Below are positions 1-12,300 of a DNA stretch of 64,000 nucleotides, in pieces (within the stretch, counting starts at the first letter, position 1; every line of letters begins with the position of its first letter). The translations under genes were made by a program, and so were the position numbers. The notes under the pieces were generated by a model. It had not been told where the DNA came from, ran no database searches, and saw nothing but the letters and a program-made list of their open reading frames with translations. Source of the DNA: Poecilobothrus nobilitatus (Eukaryota; Arthropoda; Insecta; Diptera; Dolichopodidae); assembly GCA_947095535.1 (NCBI GenBank), contig OX352773.1, forward strand, positions 255,835,590 through 255,899,589, read 5' to 3'.

Positions 1-42
1 GGTGAACTTAATGCCTCATTCAACGTTTTTGCGGAAAATTTA
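1..42. mobile_element. fragment of the DNA transposon at 980-1980
   Basis: The first 39 bases match 1461-1499 with one mismatch. The latter lies inside the terminal-inverted-repeat element at 980-1980. The fragment is cut by the window edge, so its full extent is unknown. No coding sequence can be read in so short a piece. Confidence 0.5.
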
Positions 43-977
43 CACTTCAATAGAAAATTTTCAAATTTAAAAAAAAAACCGAATTCAAAACCTAAGATAT
101 ATTAAGGTATATATTAATTTTTTTGTTAAGATGTTATTTAAAATGTAAAAGCTACACTTGAAATTGAAAAAAAATTTCTTTTGAGTTTCATAAAGTTAGT
201 AGAGAAATTGAAATGATTTGGTTTAACTTTGAAAACGTTTCATTTAATTTTAAAAATAATTTATTGTAAAATGTAAATAGTAGGTGCTAATATAAAAATT
301 TCATTATGAAAAACTTTAAGTTAATTTTGGATTGAAAATTAATCAAAAAATTTTAAATTAAATTAAAAATTTAAACACTTTAGAATTTGTTGAAGCATAA
401 GCATAAGAATCATTCAAATTTGCAAAAAAAAAAACGGTACTTAACAGTTAAAATTTTTTGAGTGTTTTAATTTTATTTTTACTATTAAAACATACTTTAA
501 ACAATTTTCACTTATATTTGATGGATGTTGAGTTTCTAAATTAGTTTTTAAATAATGTATTTTATAAGTAACTAAATTTTATTAAAAAAAAAAAAAAAAA
601 ATATAATTACATACATTAAAATACTACATTAAATTTTTTTTTTATTTTGATTCTTTTTGAAAGTTTCAAAACCAGAACAAATTAACCAATTAAAAGTTAC
701 TTTTTTTTTCATAGTTCACAGTTTCACAAAACTCTTAATAATAACTATTATAAAATAAGAGTTTTTTTTTTTATTTATTTTAACTTAATTTATTTTGTAT
801 AAAATAAAATAAAAAATAATAATTATAAATATTTTATGTCAGTAGTCAGACACATGCAATTACATATATTCAGAATCATATTATTACAGTCATTTAATAC
901 GTAAAACTATTTATTAAAAATTTAATTGGAAAAACTGAAATATAATATAAAATGTACAGTACTGCTTTTAACTAAAG
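43..977. other. AT-rich spacer, no gene seen
   Basis: Homopolymer A and T runs with stops in all frames. I see no coding potential, no RNA gene and no recognisable repeat. Confidence 0.6.
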
Positions 978-979
978 TA

Positions 980-1980
980 CAAGGTAGCCCTCGATTAACG
1001 CGTTATAGATTCGTTCCTAAAAAAACTACTCGTAAATCAAAACCGCGCTTTTCAAAACATGAAATCCATATAAAAAAGTCAATGGTTGCACAAAATATTT
1101 TTTTATTTTTATTTAGTTCTTAAAATTAAAATGATAACAATAATAAAAACATAAAGAATTCAATATAAATTTAAAAAAAAAATAAAAAGGAAACCAATAA
1201 AAAATAATCTTTCTTCTGATTCCTAGAACTTATTATTTTTCTACAAAACTGAGCTTTCATAACTTGCCTTAGTTAATAAAATGGCGTCAGCTGGTGTCGG
1301 TTTTCGTTCGTGTGCAATAAAATTGGGAATCAGCTATTTTTTTTATTTTGATGAAGCTCTTAAATAAAGAGTTCTTGTATAGTTAAGGAGCTAAAATTAA
1401 AATTTTAGACTTCTAGAGATGTCTGGATTGTTTTCTTTCATCAAACTTTAAAGTTTACGGGGTGAACTTAATGCCTCATTCAACGTTTTGGCGGAAAATG
1501 TTTTAATAAACCATTCTTCCATTTCGCCTTCAGATGAATTTCAATTTGTGGGGTCAATCATGAAAACTCTAAATCTTTTTCAGTTACATCAAGATCGTTA
1601 ATTATTAAGTTTTCTCAAAGAATCGTAATCTTCACCTCTAACAGAATGCACACGTTGTACAATTTTATTGATTTCAGTGCTCAGAGACTGAGATTCTGTT
1701 GAGATATCAAGTGAAACCACAATATCAGCGCCCAATTTTTCCCAATATCCTTTTAGAGTTGTAGTTTTTATTAAACTCGTTGTAGTTGTAGTTTTTATTA
1801 ACTTACGATGTACCTATTATATATTATCTTTTCTAGAATTTTAGGTAAAAAAAGAAAAACCAAATGTTTTTCGCGTAAAACTGAAACCTTTATCGCGCTA
1901 TTTAAAATATATTGCAAATTTTTCTCAGCGTAAAAGCAAAATCGCGTTATTAAAGTGCCGCGTTAATTGAGGGTTACCTG
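980..1980. mobile_element. degenerate TA-flanked DNA transposon with 22-23 bp terminal inverted repeats
   Basis: The left end (980-1002) reads CAAGGTAGCCCTCGATTAAC and then GCG. The reverse complement of the right end (1959-1980) reads CAGGTAACCCTCAATTAACG and then CG. The two differ by three changes, and both ends sit next to a TA (978-979 and 1981-1982), as Tc1/mariner/pogo elements do. On the minus strand about 39 codons stay open from 1716 to 1601 and look like decayed protein sequence, with no recognisable catalytic domain. The acidic C-terminal flavour hints at a pogo/Tigger relative, but that is a guess. The element cannot be active. Confidence 0.65.
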
Positions 1981-1982
1981 TA

Positions 1983-2499
1983 TTTTACAAAAAAAAAACC
2001 TATAATAACATTTTTTAAGTTGAAATTTTGATCGATTTTAATCGATTATTTTAGTTATTAAGATTCTATAATTTCGCAATGGCAATACTTTTCATTCTCT
2101 CAATTTCTTTATTTTTGACATTACTGACAATAAATTTAATATTTTTTTTTTTAATTGTTAATATTATTAATTTGTTTTTATAAATGTAAAATAAGAAGTT
2201 GTGAATAGTATCCTTCAGCTACTAAGGAAATGATGTCAGATAAGTATGATAATAAATGATATTCGATAAGTATTCATTTTTAAAGAATACCTTCTTTGTT
2301 TAAACTAGAATATCTTTTTTTGGTGGATGTAATGTACACGTATATGTAAACAACATTGGTCAATAAGATATTTTACTTTATTACCCGTTTCTACATTGTA
2401 TGTAATTTGAGGAAAATTTCAAAAAATGGAACAGAATGCAAAAAAACTGATTTTGATTTTCAAAATTAAGATTTTTTTTTAAGAAAAAGAATTTTTTTT
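1983..2499. other. AT-rich spacer, no gene seen
   Basis: Only A/T runs and scattered stops. No feature can be supported. Confidence 0.55.
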
Positions 2500-2690
2500 A
2501 GTTCATTCCCCTGCTATATAAATATGACAAGGGCATTACGCAAAGTGAAATGAAACAGGCTTTTCCTTCCAGAAGTGGTGTAAATATCCTAAGGGAGAAT
2601 TAATTTTATGACGTGTGTGGGATTTGATGTGTATGGTATTCGAACACTCCCTCAGTGTTTACACTGTATTTTATACGCTCTTAATCGAAT
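2500..2690 (-). mobile_element. tRNA-derived SINE, family 1, decayed copy
   Basis: On the minus strand this follows the order of the better copies at 59,676-59,867 and 61,201-61,395: a GTATAAAATACGCTGTAAAC-like segment, a GAGGGAGTGT block, the box B region, a CCTTACGAC-like hairpin arm, then a 3' tail that ends in a T-run on the plus strand. The 5' box A part is missing, and a short duplicated insertion lies near box B. It is old and non-functional. Confidence 0.65.
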
Positions 2691-2804
2691 TGTAAGAGCA
2701 ATTTGAAGAAAAAATTTTAAACAAAATCATCATGTCTGACTGACAGGAAATCCAGAAAAAAATTATGTAGTTCCCCGTATTTGAAATACATAAAATGTAA
2801 AAAA

Positions 2805-3577
2805 CAAGGCAGAATGTAAACCAACAGTTTTTAAAATCGTACATTTCGAAAAAATAATACAAACTGTTTACCAAAATTTGAAAATTTCGTATAAGAAAAA
2901 ATGTGAAAATAGGACTATTTTGCAATTTTGAGGGATTGTAACACTGGAACCCTATGCAACTAAAAGAAACTGTTAATACACGTAAAAATATATTACAAGA
3001 GCTTTAATTTTTTTGTCTTGCGAAAAAAAAATGTGTGCAGGTGCCTAAGTTACAAGTTTAAAAAAAAAGGAAATTTTCAATTTTTGACCCCTAATAGTTC
3101 ATAAACAGGGAGTGGTCCAAAAAAAATTTCTGACGAAACTTATACTAATTCTAAAAGTTCTTTCTTACCTTAAAATTTCAAGTCCCTATCTAAAAGCGTG
3201 CCGTAGTTATGAAGATAGAAAAATTATGCAAAATTTAGTTTTCACATAACGGCAAATTTAAATACTAAATTTAAAAAACCTATATAATTTTGATATTGAT
3301 TTAGAAAGGTAAAAAAAATTTCAGCTGAATGGTGTTTTCAGATTGAATGTTAAGTAGAACATGAGATATACGAATTTAAAGATTGGGCTTTTTTAAAGCT
3401 TGAGAAGCTGTAGCTCCGAAATGGAGGGGGCTACATTTTTATGAGACCTATCCATGGTTAAATTTTTTTTCCATATCTTTAACGGTGTAGAAGTTTTGTA
3501 AACAGATGTACAGACTGACGAACGGACTGAGTGAAACTAATTTTTTTTGATTTTTTTTTGGAAATGTGCTAAAAATT
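2805..3577 (+). mobile_element. family A repeat (CACATTTCC ends), copy 1
   Basis: It starts with CAAGGCAGAATGTAAACCAA and ends with GGAAATGTGCTAAAAATTG. The interior matches 8002-9334: a block containing TGCCTAAGTTACA, a block containing GCGTGCCGTAGTTATGAA, TTTTCACATAACGGCAAATT, GCTGTAGCTCCGAAATGG, and a tetranucleotide-like stretch (GACTGACGAACGGACTGA) before the right end. It has no coding capacity, and short frames inside it are chance. The layout resembles non-autonomous Helitron/INE-1-like fly repeats. I cannot assign it to a named family. Confidence 0.75.
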
Positions 3578-4758
3578 GAAATCTAGTTAATATATGTTAT
3601 TTTATTATCAACAACGTTTGAAAAGGACAAATTATGTATTCTTAATTTAAATTTTCTACTTTTTAATTTAATTTTTTTTTTTTTTAATACAGGTAAATCA
3701 GGAAAACAGGTATATCATAGAGTAAAATTGCTTATAAAATTTATAGAAACAAAAATATATTTTTATATTTGTTATCTTTTTTTCATAATTTTTTATTTTT
3801 TCTTTTTTTTTGTGCAGTTGTCACTTGTTTTTGTTTTACATTAATTAACTGTTATATGCATTTAGGTATTCATTTAAAGGATATGCATATTTATTAAAAT
3901 TTTATTTTTATTTTCTATTTTATGTTGTGCTTTTATTTCTCAGAATATTATTAAATTCAATAGATTTGAATTGAAATTCATTATTCCCAGAATAAATTGA
4001 TATTGAATTGAAATTCTGATCTAGATATATTTTTTTTTTTGTTTTATATTTTAATTTTCCAAACAAGTAAATTTTTTTATTTATTAAACAAATATAATTG
4101 GATTTTAAAATTGCCTTTTAAAATTTAAATTGAAATAAAAAAAATTTAATCATCATTAAATCACAATCAATCATAAAAAATATAGAAAATCAAAAAGAAA
4201 TTTAAAATTGGAAAAAAAAAAAACAAAAATAATAAAGCAAAAATTGGAAAATGAATAAATTAAAAATCTTATTCTAAAATTATTAACATATCATATACAC
4301 ATATAAACATAGGAAAATTAAAGGGTGTATATACCTTCTTATTTCTTCTGAAGGTATTCGTAATATAATATAGAATCTTTTTACGAAAATTATTATTTTG
4401 TATAAATTTCAAATAAGAGATTCTTTTGATTATTTCAACAAAATTCGACAAAAAATTTTTGGTACTTTTAAATAACATGGAGGAAACAGCAAACCACAAT
4501 AATATTAATATTCCGGGATATATACGTTATGTAGAAAAGGATTTATTTTGTTCTAAATGAAACTGAATGGTCATGGTGATAAAAAAATAATACCCAAATT
4601 CTCTACACAATTTTGTCTGTGGAACTAATCACAAAACCTCTTGTTGAATTATTAATGGAACATTCCATGTTGTGCCATCTATAATGCGCCAACTGTTTGC
4701 AATTTATGGTTATATTGAAGGATATTTCTACACGAGCTTTCATTATGGGTTTTAGGAC
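3578..4758. other. AT-rich spacer, no gene seen
   Basis: A/T runs and no frame with coding character. Nothing recognisable. Confidence 0.55.
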
Positions 4759-4932
4759 TTACGGAATTACATAAATTTATGCCAAATTTTCGGCTTATAG
4801 GATATTGGAAAGCGGGGTTATTAAGAAATTACCATATTCTTTACATTACGGAATTACATAAATATATGCCAAATTTTCAGCATATAGGATATTGGGATGC
4901 GGGTTATTAAGAAATTACCACATTCTTTACTT
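4759..4932. repeat. 87-bp tandem duplication
   Basis: Two adjacent units begin TTACGGAATTACATAAATNT at 4759 and 4846. They share GCCAAATTTTC, ATAGGATATTGG and TTATTAAGAAATTACCA, with a handful of differences. The unit is not seen elsewhere in the window. Confidence 0.85.
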
Positions 4933-5297
4933 TCTAGCGGTGCAAGAAAATTTGAAGGCTGGTAATTAATTAGAATGTCTGCTAGATTTAAATAAATTAT
5001 AAATTTCAATTACTATTTGTATAAAATATATGAATTAGCCTTAAAAAAAAAATTTTATTTTTATTGGAGTTAATGTTATTTAGTTCTAATTTAGGGGTAA
5101 CTTGAAATTGCTTTCATCTACAATATATTTTAAATTTAATATTGTTATATCTACCAACACATATTTAATATTGTCTTATAATATAAAACTATAATAAAAT
5201 GTTTTTATAAATTTAGGGCCAAACATCCTTTTCAAAAACAATATTTTTAAAATTCTTAAATATACATTTGAAACAAAGTAAATATATGTATTATGGA
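4933..5297. other. AT-rich spacer, no gene seen
   Basis: No coding potential and no recognisable element. Confidence 0.5.
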
Positions 5298-5359
5298 TTT
5301 TTTTACCGACCGCATACAATTATGTATAAGGTAGGTATTGTTTTCATACTAAAAATTTG
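5298..5359 (+). repeat. family D dispersed repeat, left part, interrupted by a MITE
   Basis: It shares TTTTTTACCGAC, GCATACA, TTTTCATAC and AAAAATTTG in order with 51,951-52,000. The repeat stops at AAAATTTG. A TTTGTATCC continuation resumes at 5608, beyond the inserted element at 5360-5607. The nature of family D is unknown. Confidence 0.6.
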
Positions 5360-5607
5360 ATGCTTTTCTAAGACGTCAAAAACAATACGTCGATCAAAAA
5401 AAAATTTCATAAACATTTTTGACTTAGTCGTCAAAAATTCTAAAATTATCAAACAATTATTTTACTGTTACTGCTTATTTTTATTCATTTCAAATTTATA
5501 AAACATCAATGACAAACGCAAATAATTACTAAAATCAATGACGCTAAATCAAATATAATTGTCATCAACGCAAGAGCGTCAAATTGTTGACGTTTTAGAA
5601 AAGTACC
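5360..5607. mobile_element. 248-bp MITE with about 17-bp terminal inverted repeats
   Basis: The left arm contains CTTTTCTAAGACGTCAA (5363-5379). The right arm contains TTGACGTTTTAGAAAAG (5587-5603). They are inverted complements with one mismatch. TTTG occurs on both sides (5356-5359 and 5608-5611), and removing the insert rejoins family D as in the uninterrupted copy near 52,000. There is no coding sequence. The superfamily is uncertain, since a 4-bp duplication alone does not decide it. Confidence 0.75.
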
Positions 5608-5659
5608 TTTGTATCCCAGATTTTGGTAAATATGCACTACTCGGGTACGCAGAAGGCTG

Positions 5660-6351
5660 TAAGAAATGTTTAGTGTGACTCTGTTGTGTGTGTGTGTTTT
5701 ACAAATTAACCATGGGTAGGTCTACATGCTATAGCCCCTCAAACTTTGAAAAAGCCCTATTTCAAATCCGTATATCTCATTTTCTGCTTAATATTTTCAA
5801 TCTGGAAACGCTATTCGGCGGGAATTTTTTTTATATTGGTAAATCAATATCAAACTATAATTTTTTTTAAATTTACTATTAAAATTTACTGTTATGGAAA
5901 AACTATGATGCATGATTTTTCTACCTTTATAACTCTGGCACGCTTTTATATAGGGACTTGAAATTTTAAAACAAGAAACAACTTTTAGAATTAGTATATT
6001 TTTCCTCAGAAAATTTTTTAGTACCATTCGCTGTTTAAGAGCTATTAGAGCTCAAAAATTTAAAATATGCTATTTTTTAGACACATTTTTTAGTACAAAT
6101 TTTTCTTCGCCAAGACAAAAATTAAAGTTATCGTAACATATTTTTACGTGTGGTAACGGTTTTTCTTAGTTAGATAAGATTGCGGACTTACAGCCTGTAA
6201 AAAAGTCCTATTTGACATCAGTCCTACTATCACATTTTTTTTTTATTATATGAAATTTTCAAATTTTGGTGCAAGTCACAATTCTAAACGTTTGTATTGT
6301 CTTTTGGAAATGTGCTGCTTTTAAAAAGATTTGGTTTACATTCTACCTTGT
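5660..6351 (-). mobile_element. family A repeat, copy 2
   Basis: It is the reverse of the copy at 2805-3577. It holds TATAGCCCCTCAAACTTTGA, TTTCTGCTTAATATTTTCAA, AACTCTGGCACGC, TTTTTACGTGTGGTAACGG and the end GGAAATGTGCTGCTTTTAAA followed by GGTTTACATTCTACCTTG. The (CCGT)n end is absent, replaced by a short GT run near 5680-5696. A GGTTTACATTCTAC duplication follows at 6357-6371. Confidence 0.75.
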
Positions 6352-6371
6352 TTGGTTGGTTTACATTCTAC

Positions 6372-7449
6372 TACGTTTGTACAATCAATATAAAAATAGG
6401 AAGAAATTTATTAAAATAAAATATTAGAAAATTTAATGGACAATATAAAAACTCTAAATATAAAGTTAAATGTATCTTTGAAATTAATTTTAATTGATTT
6501 TGTATTTTTCTATAAAAGCTTAAAAATAAAATAGATGGAAAACAATAGAAGTTATTCTGATACATACATATATACATAATATAACTAATTAAAATTTATA
6601 TATTAAAATATAACATGTAACTTGTAAATATATCTGCTGTTCGTTTGGTGAAAAATTCTTTTGTATCTAAAAAATTTTATGAAAAATAACGATCATTGTT
6701 TACAATAATTTTTTTTTTTTTTTTTGTTAAATAAAAAACAAAATATAAAAAATAATAAAATGTTTTTTTAAAAAAACAAAAACATTTTTTCATCTTTTCA
6801 ATTAAAAAATAAAAGCAACAATTGTGTAATAATACAAAGGCATTTAAAATAAAAAAATAAATATTTTTTTTTTAAATAGCTAACTACTTCTAAAGAATAC
6901 TCGTATTTAAACTATTTTTAATTATTATTTTTCTTTTCAAGAATCTTTTTAAAATTTAATGAAGTTATTTGAAAGTGAAAATAATTTAATGGAAAATTTA
7001 ACATAAAAGAAAATTTTTTTATATTTAATTGTTTGATTCGTGCTTTCATGTGAAAATAAGTTTTATCTAAATGATTTAGTCCTGGCTCCTGTAAATGAGT
7101 AGTTTTAAACAATTTTATTTTAAGAAATATATTTTGGACTATACATATCAATTTAAGACTATATAGATCAACTAAATGGTATATTGTTTATAGTGCCATT
7201 TGAACTTTCGTACATGGATTCAAGTTTTAAATCCAATTAATTATTTGTAAAGGGAAAATTTTTTTTATATGGCTTTTCATCTGATTGTACTAGAGGCATT
7301 CAAATGCATAATTTTTAAAATGAATTCGTTGAATAAATTATCAACGATTTGTCTTAAGTGTATAAGAAATAAGACCTTTGGTCAAAAATATTTTTTATAA
7401 ATGTTATCTCTTATAGACAAACATAAATACTTATTTTAATTTTATTATA
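6372..7449. other. AT-rich spacer, no gene seen
   Basis: Long A and T runs, including about 18 consecutive T near 6709-6725. No supported gene or repeat. Confidence 0.55.
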
Positions 7450-7646
7450 GGGGCCTCGATGGTCTAGTGGATAAGAGCGTATAAAATACGCTGTAAACAC
7501 TCTGTGTTTCGTTTGAATTCCACACACTTCTTAAGAATAATTCCCCCTTACGACATTTACAACCACATCTGAAAATGAAAGTCTCCGTGTAATTTCTTTG
7601 TCACATTTATGTGACAGGGGAACAGACATAAAAAAAAAAAAAAAAA
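7450..7646 (+). mobile_element. tRNA-derived SINE, family 1
   Basis: It begins GGGGCCTCGATGGTCTAGTG. TGGTCTAGTGG fits the Pol III box A consensus TRGYNNARNGG. The characteristic GCGTATAAAATACGCTGTAA and a weakened box B (GTTTGAATTCC) follow. Next comes CCCCCTTACGAC, then a body ending in TTATGTGACAGGGGAACAGA, then a poly-A tail at about 7630-7646. No clear target duplication is visible. Confidence 0.8.
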
Positions 7647-8001
7647 CTTTGTCATAGGTTTTGTTTTAATATTTATTCTGTTTTACAAAAGTTTTTCAAG
7701 TATTTGTCATCATCAAAAATTATTTTCAAAAAAAAAAAAAATAAATAAAATAAAATATAAATCTTTTCCTTTTTATTAAAGTGAAAAATTCTTAAAGAAT
7801 ATCATATGCTTTTTTTATAATTTTATTCAAAAATATTTTAAAAATTTTTGACCCAAAACTTTCTTTACTTTTTTTTATTTATTATATAAAATTTTATTTA
7901 ATTGGGAAATTTTTAAAAAAAATATTTTCATAAATATTTGAATAAATCCAAAAGTGATGCGAATAAAAATATTAATGTTGCCGAATATTTCTTTAAATAA
8001 A
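7647..8001. other. AT-rich spacer, no gene seen
   Basis: A/T runs only. Confidence 0.5.
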
Positions 8002-9334
8002 CAAGGTAGAATGTAAACCAACGGTTTTTAAAAGCGCACATTTCCAAAACTCAATACAGAATTCTCAAAACTCAATACAGAACTGTTTAGAATTGTGACT
8101 TGCACAAAAATTTGAAAATTTCATATTATAAGAAAAAACGTGAAAATAGGATATTTTTGAAATTTTGAGGGCCGTAAGTCCGAAATCCTATATTACTAAG
8201 AAAAGCCGTTAACACACGTAAAAATATATTATTAAACCTTTAATTTTCATGTCTTGCCGAAGAAAAATTTTTACAGGTGCCTAAGTTACAGGTGTCTAAA
8301 ATTAGAAAATTTTCAATTTTTGAAACGTAATAACTTTTAAAAAGGGGCCGCTACCAAAAAATTTTCTGAGGAAACTTATACTAATTCTAAAAGTTCTTTC
8401 TTGTCTCAAAATTTCAAGCTTCTATCTAAAGGCGTGCCGGAGTTATGAAAAAAGAAATTTCATGCAAAATGTGGTTTTCACATAACGGTAAATTTAAATA
8501 GTAAATTTCAAAATATTACATAATTTTGATATTGTCTTATATAGATAATAAAATTTTCGATCTTCTGGCGGTTTTAGATTGCAAAACTATTACGCAGAGC
8601 CTGAGCCTGATATATACATCTGAAAATTGAGCTTTTTCGCAATTTTGAAGAGCTTCAACTTTGAAACCCTTTACAACTAAAAAAAACCTTTAACACACGT
8701 AAAAATATAGTACTGTAGCTTTAATTTTTATGTCTTGCAGAAGTAAAATGTGTACAGGTTCCTAAGTTACAGGTGTTTAAAAATAGCAAATTTTCAATTT
8801 TTGAGCCCTAATAGCTCATAAACAGAGGGTGGTCCAAAAAAAATTTCTGAGCAAACTTATACTAATTCTTAACGTTCTTTCTTGCCTCAAAATTTCAAGC
8901 TTCTATCTAAAAGCGTGCCGGAGTTATGAAAGTAGAAAAATCATGCAAAATTTGGTTTTGACATAACGGTAAATTTAAATACTAAATTTAAAAAAAATTG
9001 TATAATTTTGATATTAATTTACAAAGTTAAAAAAAATACCTGTCGAATGACGTTTTCAGATTGAAAAAATCTTAAGAAGAACATAAGATATATGCATTTA
9101 AAAATAGGGCTTTTTCAAAGTTTGAGGGGCTGTAGCTCCGTAAAGGAAGGGGCTACATGAAAAAGTTGTTCCACAAAATTATTTTTTTTATGAGACCTAT
9201 CCATGGTTAAAATATTTTTTCTCTATCTTTAACGGTGTAGAAGTTTTGTAAACAAACGGACGGACGGACGGACGGACAGAGTGAAACTAATAAGCACATT
9301 TTTTCAAAATTTTTTTGGAAATGTGCTAAAAATC
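8002..9334 (+). mobile_element. family A repeat, copy 3, two body units
   Basis: The ends are CAAGGTAGAATGTAAACCAA with GCGCACATTTCCAAAA on the left and TTTTTTTGGAAATGTGCTAA on the right. GCACATTTCCAAAA and TTTTGGAAATGTGC form a terminal inverted pair. The body holds two diverged units of about 481 bp (ACACGTAAAAATATA near 8214 and 8695), each with the TGCCTAAG/TTCCTAAG, GGCGTGCCGG/GCGTGCCGG and CACATAACGGTAAATTTAAA-like landmarks. Near the right end a GGAC tetranucleotide run (9256-9277) is followed by AGAGTGAAACTAATAAGCAC. It is non-coding. The best overall model is a non-autonomous Helitron/INE-like element. Confidence 0.8.
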
Positions 9335-12300
9335 ACAAAAAAAAATTAACTAAAATGAAAAGGTTATAGGGAAATTAAATTATATTCTTTTTAAGGATAT
9401 CAAATTAGTTTTTATTTTTTCTAAAATTTCTGATCACACTTTCAATCTTAACTATATTTGACTATACTGTTATACTAATTTCTAAAAAAATTTCCGTCTG
9501 TTTAATTTTTTTTAACTTTCTGTTAAAAATTTTCTTTTAACTATTTTATATAATTGGATCTTGTTTTAACTTTTTCATACCTATACATATAATAATTCAT
9601 ATATATGGAAAGTATTGTAATCGCGAATGAATGCGACTTTGGGATTTTAATTAATCCTGAAACATCAGGATCCTTTCTGAATTAAAATATTTTATTTTTA
9701 GAGAACAGTACGAGTATTATTCATCTGTACCTCGCTTTACGTTTTTTCACATCAGTTATGAAATTTGGCATGAAAGAGAATATTTATAAGAAGAAATGAT
9801 GAAATTTTAGCATTTTCCAATTATTCTTTAATAAAATTGCCTCACCAACTGCAGTTTTTTAAATATTTTATAATTAATGTAAAATAAAAATAACTTTTTT
9901 TGTTGCATTTATGATAATATTTCTTTATTTTAATATGTCCTAATCTTTTTCACGTACATATAGAAGATTTTAGAATTGACTGTTTTTGTTTTTATTTTAA
10001 AATGTCTTTCATAACCCTTTTCACCTGCAAATATGCAATTTTTTATGTACTAGAAATAAAATTATTATAGTTACTATCTAACGCAATTTGTTTCAAGTTC
10101 AATTTTCTTTTGTTAAACATTTATAATTTAATAAAATATATATATTTTTTTAGTGTCTTTCTTTTTTTTTAAAAAAAAAACTAATACCATTATTTTTAAT
10201 TTCTAACTTAAAAATTTGAATAGAGTTTTTTTTTGATTATTTTATAATAATAAATTCATAAGACATAACCAATACATTTTGGAAAGCCTACTTAATATTA
10301 TTTAAACATTTTAAAATATTAAATTTCTAATTGAATTATTTTACAAAATAGAAGAAAACAAAAAAAAAAACAATGGTTTTCAAAAATCATTATTGTTTCT
10401 AACCATCTTTCAAATAAAATTTTACTATCAATTGATTAAAATTAAAATTTACAAGAAATTTAATCCTAATGAAATTACAAAAATTTTCTATTAATATTTT
10501 CGTTCGTAAAAACAAAAAACAAACCATTTTGTGTTTACTCTGAAATTCTCAAATATCATGAAATAAATATTTGTGGCGCCATTATTACTATTTATATTTA
10601 AACTCTTTATATTCTCTATACGTTTTGATTATAACCACAAAAATTCTTTTGATTATTTTGATTTTATTCATTGTAACAAACAATAACATTTTAGAAATTT
10701 TACTATTGGATATCATAATGGTTGAATATTCGGTAATTTAAACTTAAAATCTATTTTAATTATATATAAATTTTTTTAAAATATTATGTAATATAAAATG
10801 TAATAATTAAAAACATAGTAAATATCATTATTTTAATTTAAAAAAAAAAAACAGTTTTTCAATTTCAAAAATTTTTTATGATTAAAATTTGAATCATAAT
10901 TATATCACAGTAAAATTCTTCCTAAATATTTATATTTTTTATTCTCTAGTAGAGTTTTATAAAAAACAAAATGTTGACAAAAGAAAAACTTGTAATACTA
11001 AGGACCTATGTGCATGTACCATATAATGCAATATTACAATATATACCAATGCATGAACAATTTATCTTTAATGTTTTTCTTGTTTATTAGTGCACAAATA
11101 TAATTACAAAATAAAGAAAAATAATACAAAATGTATTACATTGACACTTTGAAATTATTGATTGATTTCCAGTATATACAAAAAATTGCATATTTTCGGG
11201 ATTGAACGGTTATGAAAAACGTTTTGAAATAAAAACAACCAATTTAAAATCTTCTGAATATACATAAAAAAAAAAAAAAACATTTTAATTTCACTGATTT
11301 CATTACGATAACAAACAATTTCGTCATAATTTAAATTTCTGTATAGTATAAAAACAGAATATGCATTTTATAGCAAAATTTTAAATAAAATAAAAGAAAT
11401 TTTTAAGACAAGAAAAACATATATATAGAAACATTAAATTAGAGACACAAAAAAAAAAAAAGAAAAAGATATGAGATAGACAACAAAAGAATTAAAAATT
11501 AAGTATTTAGTTAAAAAATTCAAATATAAAATTTTATTTTCCTTCCTTCCTTCCTCTATCCTTGCTCTTGCTCCTTCCTCTTCCTTCCTCTATCCTTAAA
11601 TAAAATAACATTTTGTTAAATTTTTTTTTTTCTTTTATTTTTATTTCTTAACAAATAAAGAATTTAATGCCAAAAAAATTTAATATTAAAGAATTTATTG
11701 AAAAGGAAAAATAATAAATTTTTTCAATAACTTAAGTAAAATAAACATTTGTCTGCACATGATACATATGTATATGTATATAAACATATCCTTTTTCAAA
11801 TCACATCATTTTATAGTAGTCAACAGTACATTTAAAAAAAAAAAAAAAAAAACAAATATCTTGATATGACTAATTTTTTTTATGATACGTATATGTACAT
11901 TGTAAAAACCACTTTTATACTACAAAATATTACTTGCAAAGAATTAAACTGCATAAAAACTTCATCTATTATAGTTGTACAATTCCCTTATGATATAATA
12001 TATATATATGATGTTTTCATACTATAAAACTCTCAATGATTGTTTTTTTTTTTTTTTGATTTTGATATATTAAACATACAAAAAATACCAGTAGATGATA
12101 GTTAAAAGAACACTTCATTTCATTTATGTTCATTCAACAATAACAACCGAACTGAAAATTTACTGAATGTTGCTTTAAAAGTAATCATGTGGCTTTAAAG
12201 GTAATCATATTTTTTTTCAAAATAATCAAAAATTATTTAAACTTGAAATTTATGAATGAGAAAAAAAAAAAATTTAATATAAATATTTTCCTTATGGATC

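Noticed and set aside
5688..6027. Overlapping frames on both strands
   Set aside because: They fall inside a family A repeat, start at non-ATG codons or overlap each other, and have no coding character.
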